A DNA stretch of 64,000 nucleotides. Origin: Ruminococcus sp. (lineage in GTDB: Bacteria; Bacillota; Clostridia; Oscillospirales; Acutalibacteraceae). Each line of letters starts with the position of its first letter. Positions within the stretch are counted from its first letter, which is position 1. The translations under genes were made by a program, and so were the position numbers. Below, one piece after another: positions 43,641-51,350 of the stretch. The stretch is from positions 1 to 64,000 of the forward strand of contig JAFRDE010000010.1 in NCBI GenBank assembly GCA_017403985.1, read 5' to 3'. Under the pieces are notes generated by a model. The model was not told where the DNA came from, did not search any database, and saw nothing but the letters and a program-made list of their open reading frames with translations.

Positions 43641-45173
43641 ATGGAAAAAATCTTAGTTCTCGACTTCGGCGGCCAGTATAACCAGCTCATCGCGCGCCGC
43701 GTGCGTGAGCAGAACATCTACGCCGAGATCAAACCTTATAACAAGATCACTGTGGAACAGATACAGCAGGAAGGCTATAAGGGCGTCATCTTCACCGGCG
43801 GTCCCAACAGCGTATCCGATCCCGCCGCTCCCCACTTTGATCCCGCGATTTTGGACGCGGGCATCCCGATCCTCGGCATCTGCTACGGCTGCCAGCTCAT
43901 CGCCCATATGGCGGGCGGTATGGTCGAAGGCGCCGAAGACAGCAGCGAGTACGGCAAGATCGAGGTGTATGCGCGCGACAACGTTCTGTTCACCGACGTT
44001 CCCGCCAAGAGCGTTTGCTGGATGAGTCACCACGACTATATCCCCCATCCGCCCAAAGGCTTCACCACCATAGCCATTACCGAAAAATGCCCCGTCGCCG
44101 CGATGTGCGACGAGAACCGTAAGATCTACGGCGTGCAGTTCCACCCCGAGGTCACCCACACCGAATACGGCAAACAGATCCTGCACAACTTCCTTTACGC
44201 CGTATGCCAATGCGCGGGCGACTGGAAAATGGACAGCTTCATCGACGATACCGTCGCCGAGCTGCGTGAGACGATCGGCGACAAAGGCGTCGTGCTCGGG
44301 CTCTCCGGCGGCGTAGACAGCTCCGTCGCCGCCGCGCTGCTGAGCAAGGCGGTCGGCAAACAGCTCACCTGCGTCTTTGTCGACCAGGGGCTGATGCGCA
44401 AGGACGAGGGCGACTTCGTCGAAAAGACCTTCACCGACCTTTTCGACATGAACTTCGTCCGCATCAACTGTCAGGAAGAGTTTCTCGCGAAACTCAAAGG
44501 TCTGACCGACCCCGAGGACAAGCGCAATGTCATCGGCACCGAATTCTACAGCGTATTCTGGAATAAGATCCGCGAGAGCTTCGGCTCCGGCTTCTTCGCG
44601 CAGGGCACGATCTACCCCGACCGCATCGAAAGCGGCAAGGGCGACGCGTCCAAAATCAAAACCCACCATAATCAGGTGGGCGTCCCGAAGGATATCCAAT
44701 TCGAGGGCGTGATCGAACCGCTCAAAGACCTCTTCAAGGACGAGGTAAGAGCCGTCGGCGAAAAGCTCGGTCTCCCCCACGATCTCGTCTGGCGCCAGCC
44801 CTTCCCCGGTCCCGGACTGGGCGTAAGAGTCATCGGCGAAGTCACCGCCGAACGCGTCCGCATCCTGCAGGAAGCCGACGCGATCCTCCGCGACGAAATG
44901 GATAAATGCGGCTACGCCGATCAGATGAGCCAGTTCTTCGCCGTCCTTCCGGGCGTCAAGACCGTCGGCGTTATGGGTGACGAACGCACCTACAGCGAGC
45001 TGGTCGCGATCCGCGCCGTCACCACCGATGACTTCATGACCGCCGACTGGGCAAAGATCCCCTACGATATCCTCGGCAGGGTAAGTAACCGCATCATCAA
45101 CGAGGTCGACAAGGTCAACCGCGTGGTGTATGATATCACGAGTAAGCCCCCCGGAACGGTGGAGTGGGAGTGA
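43641..45173 (+). CDS. guaA: GMP synthase (glutamine-hydrolysing), full-length
   Basis: 510 residues. Converts XMP to GMP with glutamine and ATP. N-terminal class I amidotransferase domain: GICYGCQLIAHMAGG (Cys nucleophile) and VQFHPEVTHTEYG (His/Glu). ATP-pyrophosphatase domain: GLSGGVDSSVAAALL, then THHNQVGVP, and the dimerisation domain to the end (KPPGTVEWE). GGGAGG upstream selects 43641. A second, shorter paralogue lacking the amidotransferase lies at 48275. A two-hairpin element begins on its stop codon. Confidence 0.96.
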   Translation: MEKILVLDFGGQYNQLIARRVREQNIYAEIKPYNKITVEQIQQEGYKGVIFTGGPNSVSDPAAPHFDPAILDAGIPILGICYGCQLIAHMAGGMVEGAEDSSEYGKIEVYARDNVLFTDVPAKSVCWMSHHDYIPHPPKGFTTIAITEKCPVAAMCDENRKIYGVQFHPEVTHTEYGKQILHNFLYAVCQCAGDWKMDSFIDDTVAELRETIGDKGVVLGLSGGVDSSVAAALLSKAVGKQLTCVFVDQGLMRKDEGDFVEKTFTDLFDMNFVRINCQEEFLAKLKGLTDPEDKRNVIGTEFYSVFWNKIRESFGSGFFAQGTIYPDRIESGKGDASKIKTHHNQVGVPKDIQFEGVIEPLKDLFKDEVRAVGEKLGLPHDLVWRQPFPGPGLGVRVIGEVTAERVRILQEADAILRDEMDKCGYADQMSQFFAVLPGVKTVGVMGDERTYSELVAIRAVTTDDFMTADWAKIPYDILGRVSNRIINEVDKVNRVVYDITSKPPGTVEWE

Positions 45174-45218
45174 TTTTGCAAAGCAAAATCAACTATGAAC
45201 GCCCCAGCGTTCATATCA
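45172..45218 (+). promoter_or_regulatory. Two-hairpin element overlapping the guaA stop codon
   Basis: Stem 1: GATTTTGC/GCAAAATC (45172-45190) includes the last two bases of the stop codon. Stem 2: TATGAACGC/GCGTTCATA (45194-45215). The same arrangement with a different stem 1 sequence but identical stem 2 occurs at 49256-49295 after the second GMP synthase gene. There is no T run. Confidence 0.75.
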
Positions 45219-45236
45219 TTCCCTTTTCCTCTATCT

Positions 45237-45290
45237 GTCATTGCGAGGAGCGCCGGCGACGTGGCAATCCCACAAACAGGGACTGCACTT
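45237..45290. repeat. Family A half element
   Basis: GTCATTGCGAGGAGCGCCGG and GACGTGGCAATCCCACAAAC; right arm missing. Confidence 0.8.
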
Positions 45291-45307
45291 TTTCTAACAA
45301 ACCTTAT

Positions 45308-45356
45308 AAAAACCGCCCTTAGCTGTATCGATCCACAGCCAAGGGCGTTCATTTTT
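45308..45356 (-). terminator. Terminator after the zinc-ribbon gene
   Basis: Stem ACGCCCTT-GGCTGT / ACAGCT-AAGGGCGG followed by a minus-strand T run. Confidence 0.8.
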
Positions 45357-45364
45357 ATATTCGG

Positions 45365-45631
45365 TTACGCTTCTTTCCAGCGCTTGAGCTGCGACAGATA
45401 GCCGTCGTACGCCGCTCTTCTCTCGTCGTCCGGGATTCCCTCCGTATTCGGCACGTTCGCCATCAAAAAGTCCAGCAGCTTTTCCTTGCTGTCATAGGCG
45501 AATTTCCCGTCTGCGTAGCACCACTTGCAGTAGTCTTCATTCAGGCTGCCGTCCGGCTCGCGGCTGATCATATCCTCATCCGTCAGCGGCATCCCGCAGC
45601 ACTGGCAAAACAATTGATCCATTTCCATCAT
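45365..45631 (-). CDS. Zinc-ribbon domain protein
   Basis: 88 residues. The N-terminus FCQCCGMPL and then DYCKWCYADG give four Cys of a zinc ribbon (putative zinc ribbon family, zf-ribbon_2 type); the C-terminal half is helical (ERRAAYDGYLSQLKRW). AGGAG 6 nt before the ATG at 45631 supports that start over a TTG one codon upstream. Function of the family is unknown. It is monocistronic with its own terminator. Confidence 0.82.
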   Translation of the reverse strand: MMEMDQLFCQCCGMPLTDEDMISREPDGSLNEDYCKWCYADGKFAYDSKEKLLDFLMANVPNTEGIPDDERRAAYDGYLSQLKRWKEA

Positions 45632-45667
45632 CAAAAACTCCTTTCAATAAACAGTCGTCGCTACCTC

Positions 45668-45718
45668 AAAAGCCTCCCTTTCCTAAGGGAGGCGGCACGA
45701 AGTGCCGGAGGGTTCCTC
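45668..45718. repeat. Family D half element (CCTCCCTTTCC)
   Basis: GCCTCCCTTTCCTAAGGGAG and GCACGAAGTGCCGGAGGGTT; one arm of the element seen complete at 46352-46561. Confidence 0.75.
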
Positions 45719-45725
45719 AACCGAT

Positions 45726-46175
45726 TTATTTATGGATATACATCCTCGTCATTTCCGGCTCACCGTCGCCCTGCACCATGCACAGGAACTCCCAGCCGTA
45801 GCGCTCATAGAAGCCGATATGGTCGCTCACCAGATAGATCGGACTGATACCCTTTGCTCTCATATCCTCGACCGTCATATCCAGCAGCTTTCCCGCGATC
45901 CCCTGACCGCGGTACACCTCCTCCGTATAGACGGCGCATACGTTGGGCGCCAGGTCCTTTCTGTCGTGAAAGTCGTTCTCGATCACGCCCATCCCGCCGA
46001 CGATCTTGTCACCGTCGAGGCAAAGGTACCATCCGTACTCGACCTCGCCGCTGAGGTAAGCGTCCATACATTCAAGGTACGCCTCCGGCGGCACACCCCA
46101 TTTTGAGTGGAACCACTGCGCGGCTTCATCTTTCAGCGCGGGACGCTCCCGCAGAGTGATATATTCGTATGACAT
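45726..46175 (-). CDS. GNAT-family N-acetyltransferase
   Basis: 149 residues. The acetyl-CoA motif is visible as CAVYTEEVYRGQGIAGKLLD, followed by GISPIYLVSDHIGFYERYGW, the usual GNAT end. Acceptor unknown. AAAGGAG 8 nt upstream puts the start at 46175; an in-frame ATG at 46211 has no ribosome binding site. Flanked by family D repeats. Confidence 0.88.
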   Translation of the reverse strand: MSYEYITLRERPALKDEAAQWFHSKWGVPPEAYLECMDAYLSGEVEYGWYLCLDGDKIVGGMGVIENDFHDRKDLAPNVCAVYTEEVYRGQGIAGKLLDMTVEDMRAKGISPIYLVSDHIGFYERYGWEFLCMVQGDGEPEMTRMYIHK

Positions 46176-46351
46176 ATTGATATCTCCTTTGCTGCCATTA
46201 TTTTTATACATTTATTATATCTGATTACGCACCGGTGTCAAGGCTCGCCTTGCGAAAGCCGAGGTTCTGTGATAAGATAAAGTCACTATATCCCCATAAA
46301 GCAAGACGGCGCCACGATGACTCAAAGTTTTGTAGAGCAGAGCGTTTGTCA

Positions 46352-46561
46352 GCCTCCCTTTCCTAAGGGAGGTGCCCCGAAGGGGCGGAGGGTTGAAATC
46401 TTTTCCAACTGATACAGCTTTCCAAAACAAAAAACTGCTACAGCAACCCTCAGTCACGGGCACACGTGCCCGCGCCGCCCTCCTCAGCGGAGGCAGCAGA
46501 CCCTTTTGTCCGCAATGCGGACATTTCCCATAGCAGGGGAATCTCCTTAGGAAAGGGAGCC
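46352..46561. repeat. Family D element, complete copy
   Basis: GCCTCCCTTTCCTAAGGGAG at the left and CTCCTTAGGAAAGGGAGC at the right as inverted ends; inside CCCCGAAGGGGCGGAGGGTT, an ACGGGCACACGTGCCCG hairpin and GTCCGCAATGCGGAC. It explains most of the 476-base gap 46176-46651, where no gene is visible. Confidence 0.78.
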
Positions 46562-46651
46562 TCGTAAACGTTCCGATGTCATCTTTCACGATAATCACAT
46601 ACTAAACATATTTACTGATTTGCTAATACTCTATCAAATACAGGTGATACA

Positions 46652-46984
46652 ATGAAAAACTCCTTTGAACTGATCTACGACGTCGTGCGGCGTATCCCCT
46701 ACGGCAAAGTCGCGACCTACGGACAGGTCGCCATGCTCGCGGGCAACCCCCGCTGGAGCCGCGTGGTCGGCTACGCCCTGCACGTCAACCCCGATCCGGA
46801 ACATATCCCCTGCTACCGCGTCGTCAACCGCCTCGGCGAGCCCTCCCCCGCCTTCGCCTTCGGCGGCGTGAACGAACAGATCGCCTTATTAGAGAACGAG
46901 GGCGTCACCTTCACCGACGGCAAAGTCGATCTGTCCAAATACCTTTGGGATGGGAAAACGGAATCATATCAAAAGGCTGACTGA
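46652..46984 (+). CDS. MGMT/alkyltransferase-like DNA-binding protein
   Basis: 110 residues, the DNA-binding domain of O6-alkylguanine-DNA alkyltransferases without the N-terminal part. IPYGKVATYGQVAMLAGNPR is the helix-turn-helix. The active-site motif reads IPCYRVVN rather than the classical PCHRV: the Cys acceptor is kept, the His is Tyr. Such short proteins are either repair enzymes or damage sensors feeding nucleotide excision repair. Ribosome binding site is weak (AGGTGA). The terminator overlaps the last codons. Confidence 0.88.
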   Translation: MKNSFELIYDVVRRIPYGKVATYGQVAMLAGNPRWSRVVGYALHVNPDPEHIPCYRVVNRLGEPSPAFAFGGVNEQIALLENEGVTFTDGKVDLSKYLWDGKTESYQKAD

Positions 46985-47013
46985 GATAACCTCTCAATCA
47001 GCCTTATCTTTAT
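46973..47013. terminator. Bidirectional terminator between the MGMT-like and HTH genes
   Basis: AAGGCTGA-CTGAGA pairs with TCTCAA-TCAGCCTT; T-rich on the plus side and AAAGATAAGG on the other. Starts within the MGMT-like coding end. Confidence 0.75.
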
Positions 47014-48020
47014 TTTGCAACAAACAAACCGTAGATCAACAGCAGCACCGTCATGATGATCCCGACAACAATATTCTTTTTATATGCATATCCTTTCCGC
47101 TGTGTGACTACTCCGAAAACGATCGACGCGACAGGGATCGGCAAAAAACACAAAAAGATTCTGATATTATGGAAAAATGCATCTGGATTCCACTCAGATA
47201 TTAGTGACGCAACAACAAGTGCAATCCAAATCGACGCAATCGAAAGAACAAACAGAATCACCGATATCGCCGTCAAAGAGCCTTTTCTTTTCGGCTTTTG
47301 TTTTTCGGTGATACGTGAGCGTAAAAACCAGTAGAAGCGGGAATTCTCAGTCAGATCTGCCATATGTATAATGAAGAGCTGATTGGCATATTGAAAAACG
47401 ATCAAATCTCCGTATTGCCAAATATGCAAAAGTTCAGTGAATTGCATGGTACACGTTGAGACAAATTCACCGTTCCTGCTAACCGTTTGCTCAACATGGT
47501 TTTCATATATATCATAACGAAACATCGTATTTAGAGTCTGCTTTTCGCCTGCTGTAATAGCTTTCCTGAGTTTCATATAATTCATCCCCGTCATTATGGC
47601 GATAAAGATAAAAGCTCCGAACGCTAATCCGATCGTCATAGGGTCTTGACCGGTCAGTGATTGTAACAGAAATATCAGAAGTACCCCTGTAAAGACCGTC
47701 ATACAGATCATTCTTTTTTTATTTGCTCCCCACATCGCTCTCCTGACATCGTCTTTTTGATAACATACCGTAAAGGATTCTAACGGTTCATCCAGATCCT
47801 CTATGACTTTCTGCACAGTCTGATCATCCTCGCTCAGCAGTTCATCCACCGAAACGCCGAATATCTCTTTCAGCTTCAACAGATTATCTATGGTTGGCGT
47901 CGTCTGATCTTTCTCCCACTGGCTCACGGTCTGGCGGCTCGCGAACAGCATCTCGCCTAACTGCTCCTGCGACAGATTCTTCTGTTTTCTGTAAAACTGT
48001 ATTTTCTCTCCTAAAGACAT
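47010..48020 (-). CDS. Membrane-bound HTH (XRE) regulator with YcxB-like domain
   Basis: 336 residues. N-terminal Cro/CI-type helix-turn-helix (about 1-60: LSQEQLGEMLFASRQTVSQW), then about residues 100-145 two membrane helices, a YcxB-like domain (about 160-230: MFRYDIYENHVEQTVSRNGE, YGDLIVFQYANQLFIIHM) and two or three more membrane helices at the C-terminus. It could bind DNA while sensing a membrane signal. Target unknown; convergent with the MGMT-like gene. More AT-rich than its neighbours. The start has AGGATG upstream. Confidence 0.82.
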   Translation of the reverse strand: MSLGEKIQFYRKQKNLSQEQLGEMLFASRQTVSQWEKDQTTPTIDNLLKLKEIFGVSVDELLSEDDQTVQKVIEDLDEPLESFTVCYQKDDVRRAMWGANKKRMICMTVFTGVLLIFLLQSLTGQDPMTIGLAFGAFIFIAIMTGMNYMKLRKAITAGEKQTLNTMFRYDIYENHVEQTVSRNGEFVSTCTMQFTELLHIWQYGDLIVFQYANQLFIIHMADLTENSRFYWFLRSRITEKQKPKRKGSLTAISVILFVLSIASIWIALVVASLISEWNPDAFFHNIRIFLCFLPIPVASIVFGVVTQRKGYAYKKNIVVGIIMTVLLLIYGLFVAK

Positions 48021-48195
48021 GGGGCATCCTCTTTTTCTAAAAAATCGACGGTTATCTGTCTGCTATCCATTTCCATTATAGATAACAACATTAAAAATGT
48101 AAAGCACGGCTTTCTTGCTTTTGTCAAGCTCCGCTTGCTTCGCGCTGAAATGCTATATTTTCATTCAGCCTGAAATATCAATAGATGATTCCCTA

Positions 48196-48224
48196 TTGAC
48201 GATAGTACTACATTTTGTTATAAT
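48196..48224 (+). promoter_or_regulatory. Promoter of the short GMP-synthase-like gene
   Basis: TTGACG and TATAAT with a 17-base spacer. Transcription would begin around 48231, just before the hairpin at 48235-48257. Confidence 0.82.
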
Positions 48225-48234
48225 CTAAACATTA

Positions 48235-48257
48235 ACACCATACATACAGTACGGTGT
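48235..48257 (+). promoter_or_regulatory. 5' leader hairpin
   Basis: ACACCATAC/GTACGGTGT with one mismatch and a 5-base loop, at the very start of the predicted transcript and 17 bases before the ATG. Could be an operator or an mRNA-stabilising hairpin; the following AATTTT is too short for a confident attenuator. Confidence 0.5.
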
Positions 48258-48274
48258 AATTTTGGGAGGACAAT

Positions 48275-49258
48275 ATGCAAGGAAATGTAAGACCCGAAAC
48301 CATGGAAAGAATCACCACACCTGAACTCGCTCAGGCGTTCATCGACGAACAGATAGCGGAACTTCGTTCCCAGATAGGCGACAAAAAGGTGCTGCTCGCT
48401 CTTTCCGGCGGCGTAGACAGCTCCGTTGTCGCGGCTCTGCTGATCAAAGCCATCGGCAAGCAGCTCGTCTGCGTCCACGTCAACCACGGTCTGCTCCGCA
48501 AGGGCGAACCCGAGCAGGTCATCGAAGTGTTCCGCAACCAGATGGACGCGAACCTGATCTATGTCGACGCTGTCGACCGCTTCCTCGACAAACTCGCCGG
48601 CGTCGCCGAGCCTGAGAAAAAGCGTAAGATCATCGGCAAAGAGTTCATCGACGTCTTCGCCGAAGAGGCTGAAAAGCTCGAGGGCATCGAGTTCCTCGGT
48701 CAGGGCACCATCTACCCCGACATCCTCGAAAGCCAGGACGGCGTCAAAGCCCACCACAACGTCGGCGGTCTGCCCGAAGACCTGCAGTTCGAGCTGGTCG
48801 AGCCCGTCAAGCTGCTGTTCAAGGACGAAGTAAGAGTTGTCGGTAAGGCGCTTGGTCTGCCCGATAACATGGTCTTCCGTCAGCCCTTCCCCGGTCCCGG
48901 ACTGGGCGTACGCTGCCTCGGCGCGATCACCCGCGACCGTCTGGAGGCTGTCCGCGAGTCTGACGCGATCCTGCGCGAAGAGTTTGCGAATAACGGTCTC
49001 GAGGGCAAGGTCTGGCAGTACTTCACCGCTATTCCCGATTTCAAATCTGTCGGCGTGACCGACGGCAAACGCACCGAAGGCTGGCCCGTCATCCTGCGTG
49101 CCATCAACACCAAGGACGCCATGACCGCCACGGTCGAGGACGTTCCCTTCGCCCTGCTGCAGCATATCACACAGCGTATCACAGCGGAGGTCCCGAACGT
49201 CAACCGCGTCCTCTTCGACCTCACCCCCAAGCCCTGCGCGACCATCGAGTGGGAGTGA
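48275..49258 (+). CDS. Stand-alone GMP synthase ATP-pyrophosphatase subunit (no amidotransferase)
   Basis: 327 residues. Contains the PP-loop ALSGGVDSSVVAALL, KAHHNVGGLPEDL, RQPFPGPGLGVRCLGAITR and the dimerisation end KPCATIEWE of GuaA, but has no glutamine amidotransferase domain; only about 30 residues precede the PP-loop domain. Archaea and some bacteria have such split enzymes, where a separate subunit supplies ammonia. Here a complete GuaA exists 3 kb upstream and no free amidotransferase gene is seen, so it may use free ammonia or serve another reaction. GGGAGG upstream, own promoter. Confidence 0.9.
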   Translation: MQGNVRPETMERITTPELAQAFIDEQIAELRSQIGDKKVLLALSGGVDSSVVAALLIKAIGKQLVCVHVNHGLLRKGEPEQVIEVFRNQMDANLIYVDAVDRFLDKLAGVAEPEKKRKIIGKEFIDVFAEEAEKLEGIEFLGQGTIYPDILESQDGVKAHHNVGGLPEDLQFELVEPVKLLFKDEVRVVGKALGLPDNMVFRQPFPGPGLGVRCLGAITRDRLEAVRESDAILREEFANNGLEGKVWQYFTAIPDFKSVGVTDGKRTEGWPVILRAINTKDAMTATVEDVPFALLQHITQRITAEVPNVNRVLFDLTPKPCATIEWE

Positions 49259-49297
49259 GCCGCAGGCTCAACTATGAACGCTTGGGCGTTCATATCA
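49256..49297 (+). promoter_or_regulatory. Two-hairpin element overlapping the stop codon (second copy)
   Basis: Stem 1 TGAGCC/GGCTCA starts with the stop codon itself; stem 2 TATGAACGC/GCGTTCATA is identical to the copy after guaA (45172-45218), followed by TCA in both. Confidence 0.75.
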
Positions 49298-49347
49298 CAA
49301 CTTACGCGTAAGCATAATCATTACCAATCACTGATAACTAATAATAG

Positions 49348-49405
49348 CCGCCAAGTGGGATATTTTCCTGCTCGGCGGCGTTTCCGTCTGTTACGGAAAA
49401 ATTAG
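49348..49405 (+). terminator. Probable terminator after the short GMP-synthase-like gene
   Basis: GCCGCC-AAGTGGGA pairs with TCCTGCTC-GGCGGC, followed by a second TTCCGT/ACGGAA stem and AAAAATTAG; no long T run. Confidence 0.5.
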
Positions 49406-49415
49406 AAAAAGATAC

Positions 49416-49444
49416 TTGACAAATCGAATACCTCGTGTTATGAT
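49416..49444 (+). promoter_or_regulatory. Promoter of the PadR operon
   Basis: TTGACA and TATGAT with a 17-base spacer. The 11-bp direct repeat TATGATGTATT overlaps the -10 (49439-49449) and recurs at 49456-49466, a likely PadR operator. Confidence 0.78.
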
Positions 49445-49485
49445 GTATTACACAATATGATGTATTCTGCGAAAGGAGGTATAAG

Positions 49486-49806
49486 ATGGATATACAGCTT
49501 AAGCGCGGGCTTTTGGACGTATGCGTCCTCGCCGCCATCAAAAACGAGGATTCCTACGGCTACAAGATCATCAAGGACATGAAGCCATATATCGAGCTGT
49601 CCGAATCCACCTTGTATACCATCTTAAAGCGCCTTGAGGCAGCCGGTATGCTGACCGTCCGCACGGCGGAGCATAACGGCAGGCTCCGTAAATACTACCA
49701 TATCACCGACGCGGGACTGGGGCGCATCGAGGATTTCAAGGAGGAATGGACTCAGATGGTATCCATCTATCGCTTTGTGACAAAGGAGGATGAGGGAAAT
49801 GAATAA
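49486..49806 (+). CDS. PadR-family transcriptional regulator
   Basis: 106 residues, short PadR type. Winged helix: LKRGLLDVCVLAAIKNEDSY, ESTLYTILKRLEAAGML, then the wing and a C-terminal helix for dimerisation. GGAGG upstream is strong. It is the first gene of a three-gene operon with overlapping ends (next start 49799), and probably represses that operon. Confidence 0.94.
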   Translation: MDIQLKRGLLDVCVLAAIKNEDSYGYKIIKDMKPYIELSESTLYTILKRLEAAGMLTVRTAEHNGRLRKYYHITDAGLGRIEDFKEEWTQMVSIYRFVTKEDEGNE

Positions 49807-50413
49807 ACAAGCCTTTCTCAATGAACTGCGCTCCCGGCTCGCGGGTCTGCCGCAGGAGGATATCGAGGAACGCCTCGGCTTTTATGAAGAAATGATCGAC
49901 GACCGCGTCGAAGAGGGTCTATCCGAAGAAGAAGCCGTCGCCGACGTCGGCAGCATCGACGAGATCGTTACCACTGTCCTCGCCGATTATCCGCTGTCGA
50001 AGCTCGTGAAGGAAAAGGTGAAGCCCAAGCGCAAACTGCGCGCGTGGGAAATCGTTCTCCTGATCCTCGGCTCCCCGATCTGGCTTGCCCTGCTGATAGC
50101 CGCTTTCGCAGTCATTTTATCACTGTACATCATACTGTGGTCGCTGATCCTTGTCCTGTGGGCGATCGAGATCTCCCTGATGGCAAGTACGCTCGCCTGC
50201 GTCGCAGGTGCTGTCATCCTCGCCGTAAACGGTCAGGGGCTTTTGGGAGTGGCAAGCCTCGGCGCGGCATTCTTGACGGCAGGACTCTCGATCTTCCTCT
50301 TCTTCGGATGCAAAGCAGCCACAAAGGGCGCGGCGATCCTGACGAAAAAGATCGCTTTGGGAATCAAATCGTTATTGTTAGGAAAGGGTGACAAAAATGA
50401 GCAGAACAGCTAA
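49799..50413 (+). CDS. DUF1700 membrane protein
   Basis: 204 residues. The N-terminal about 75 residues form the helical HAAS-like domain (FLNELRSRLAGLPQEDIEER, EEAVADVGSIDEIV), followed by three or four membrane helices. DUF1700 proteins are the usual partner of a PadR regulator and a DUF4097 protein. Start at 49799 overlaps the end of the PadR gene by 8 bases; its own end overlaps the next gene by 17. Function unknown, linked by context to envelope sensing. Confidence 0.9.
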   Translation: MNKQAFLNELRSRLAGLPQEDIEERLGFYEEMIDDRVEEGLSEEEAVADVGSIDEIVTTVLADYPLSKLVKEKVKPKRKLRAWEIVLLILGSPIWLALLIAAFAVILSLYIILWSLILVLWAIEISLMASTLACVAGAVILAVNGQGLLGVASLGAAFLTAGLSIFLFFGCKAATKGAAILTKKIALGIKSLLLGKGDKNEQNS

Positions 50414-51296
50414 AATATGGTTGATCATCGCCGGTATCCTCGTGGTGCTGGGACCGATCCTGATCGTCTGCGCGACCGCCGCAAACGGGAACTTCGGTAA
50501 ACAGGAATATAAAACCGTGGCCCATGAGGTCGGCAGCACCTTCGATCAGATCGCCGTCGATACGAACGTCACGGATATCACGATCGCGACCGCCGACGAA
50601 AAGCAGTGTAAGGTCATCTGCGCAGAGCCAGTAAAAATGAAACACACGGCGCAGGTTGAGAACGGAACCCTTGTGATCTGCTCCTCCGATACCCGAAAGT
50701 GGTACGAGAACCTGTTCAGCTTCACATTCAAAAATCCGAAGATCACCGTTTTCCTGCCTCAGACGGAGTATGCCTCCCTGCAGATCAACGCCCGCACCGG
50801 CGACGTCCGGATCCCGTCCGGATTCACCTTCGACACGCTGACCGTCAACGGAAGCACCGCCGACGTCGAATGCTCCGCCGATGCAACAGACCTGAACATC
50901 AAACTGACGACAGGCAACGTCGTACTCCATGATACAGAAGCCGGAAAAGCGGCGATCGAGACCTCCACGGGCAACATCCGTTTTGATTCTGTCACGGCAA
51001 AGGGCAATATCTCCGTAAAGGCGACGACCGGCGATATCACGCTCAAGGACACGATCGCCGAAAATGATCTCCGTATCCAAAGCAGTACGGGCTGCGTCAG
51101 GTTCGAAGGCTGTGACGCTTCCGATATCAGCGTCAAAACCTCCACAGGCGACGTAACGGGATATTTGCTCTCGGATAAGGTTTTCATCACCGCCACCTCC
51201 ACAGGCGACGTGAATGTACCGAAAACAACCTCCGGCGGCAAATGCGAGATCACCACAAGCACCGGCGATATTCAATTCGATATAAAAAACAAATAA
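50397..51296 (+). CDS. DUF4097 beta-strand repeat protein
   Basis: 299 residues. One N-terminal membrane helix (about 6-28) then a DUF4097 beta-helix-like domain made of repeated strands of the form S/T-TGD-V/I (ARTGDVRI, TTGNVVL, STGNIRF, TTGDITL, STGCVRF, STGDVTG, STGDVNV, STGDIQF). The domain lies outside the cell if the N-in orientation holds. Last gene of the PadR operon and followed by a terminator. Function unknown. Confidence 0.9.
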   Translation: MSRTAKIWLIIAGILVVLGPILIVCATAANGNFGKQEYKTVAHEVGSTFDQIAVDTNVTDITIATADEKQCKVICAEPVKMKHTAQVENGTLVICSSDTRKWYENLFSFTFKNPKITVFLPQTEYASLQINARTGDVRIPSGFTFDTLTVNGSTADVECSADATDLNIKLTTGNVVLHDTEAGKAAIETSTGNIRFDSVTAKGNISVKATTGDITLKDTIAENDLRIQSSTGCVRFEGCDASDISVKTSTGDVTGYLLSDKVFITATSTGDVNVPKTTSGGKCEITTSTGDIQFDIKNK

Positions 51297-51303
51297 ACGC
51301 AAA

Positions 51304-51347
51304 AGCCTCCGAACTATGCGATGAATAGTCCGGAGGTTATTTTTTCT
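51304..51347 (+). terminator. Terminator after the PadR operon
   Basis: CCTCCGAACTAT/ATAGTCCGGAGG stem and TTATTTTTT tail. Confidence 0.85.
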
Positions 51348-51350
51348 ATA

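Noticed and set aside
46215..46598. Open frame of 127 codons upstream of the MGMT-like gene
   Set aside because: Covers the family D element; composition is that of repeat hairpins.
48275..49258. Short GMP synthase as a truncated or frameshifted guaA
   Set aside because: It has its own promoter, ribosome binding site and a proper N-terminus; no remains of an amidotransferase are found upstream.
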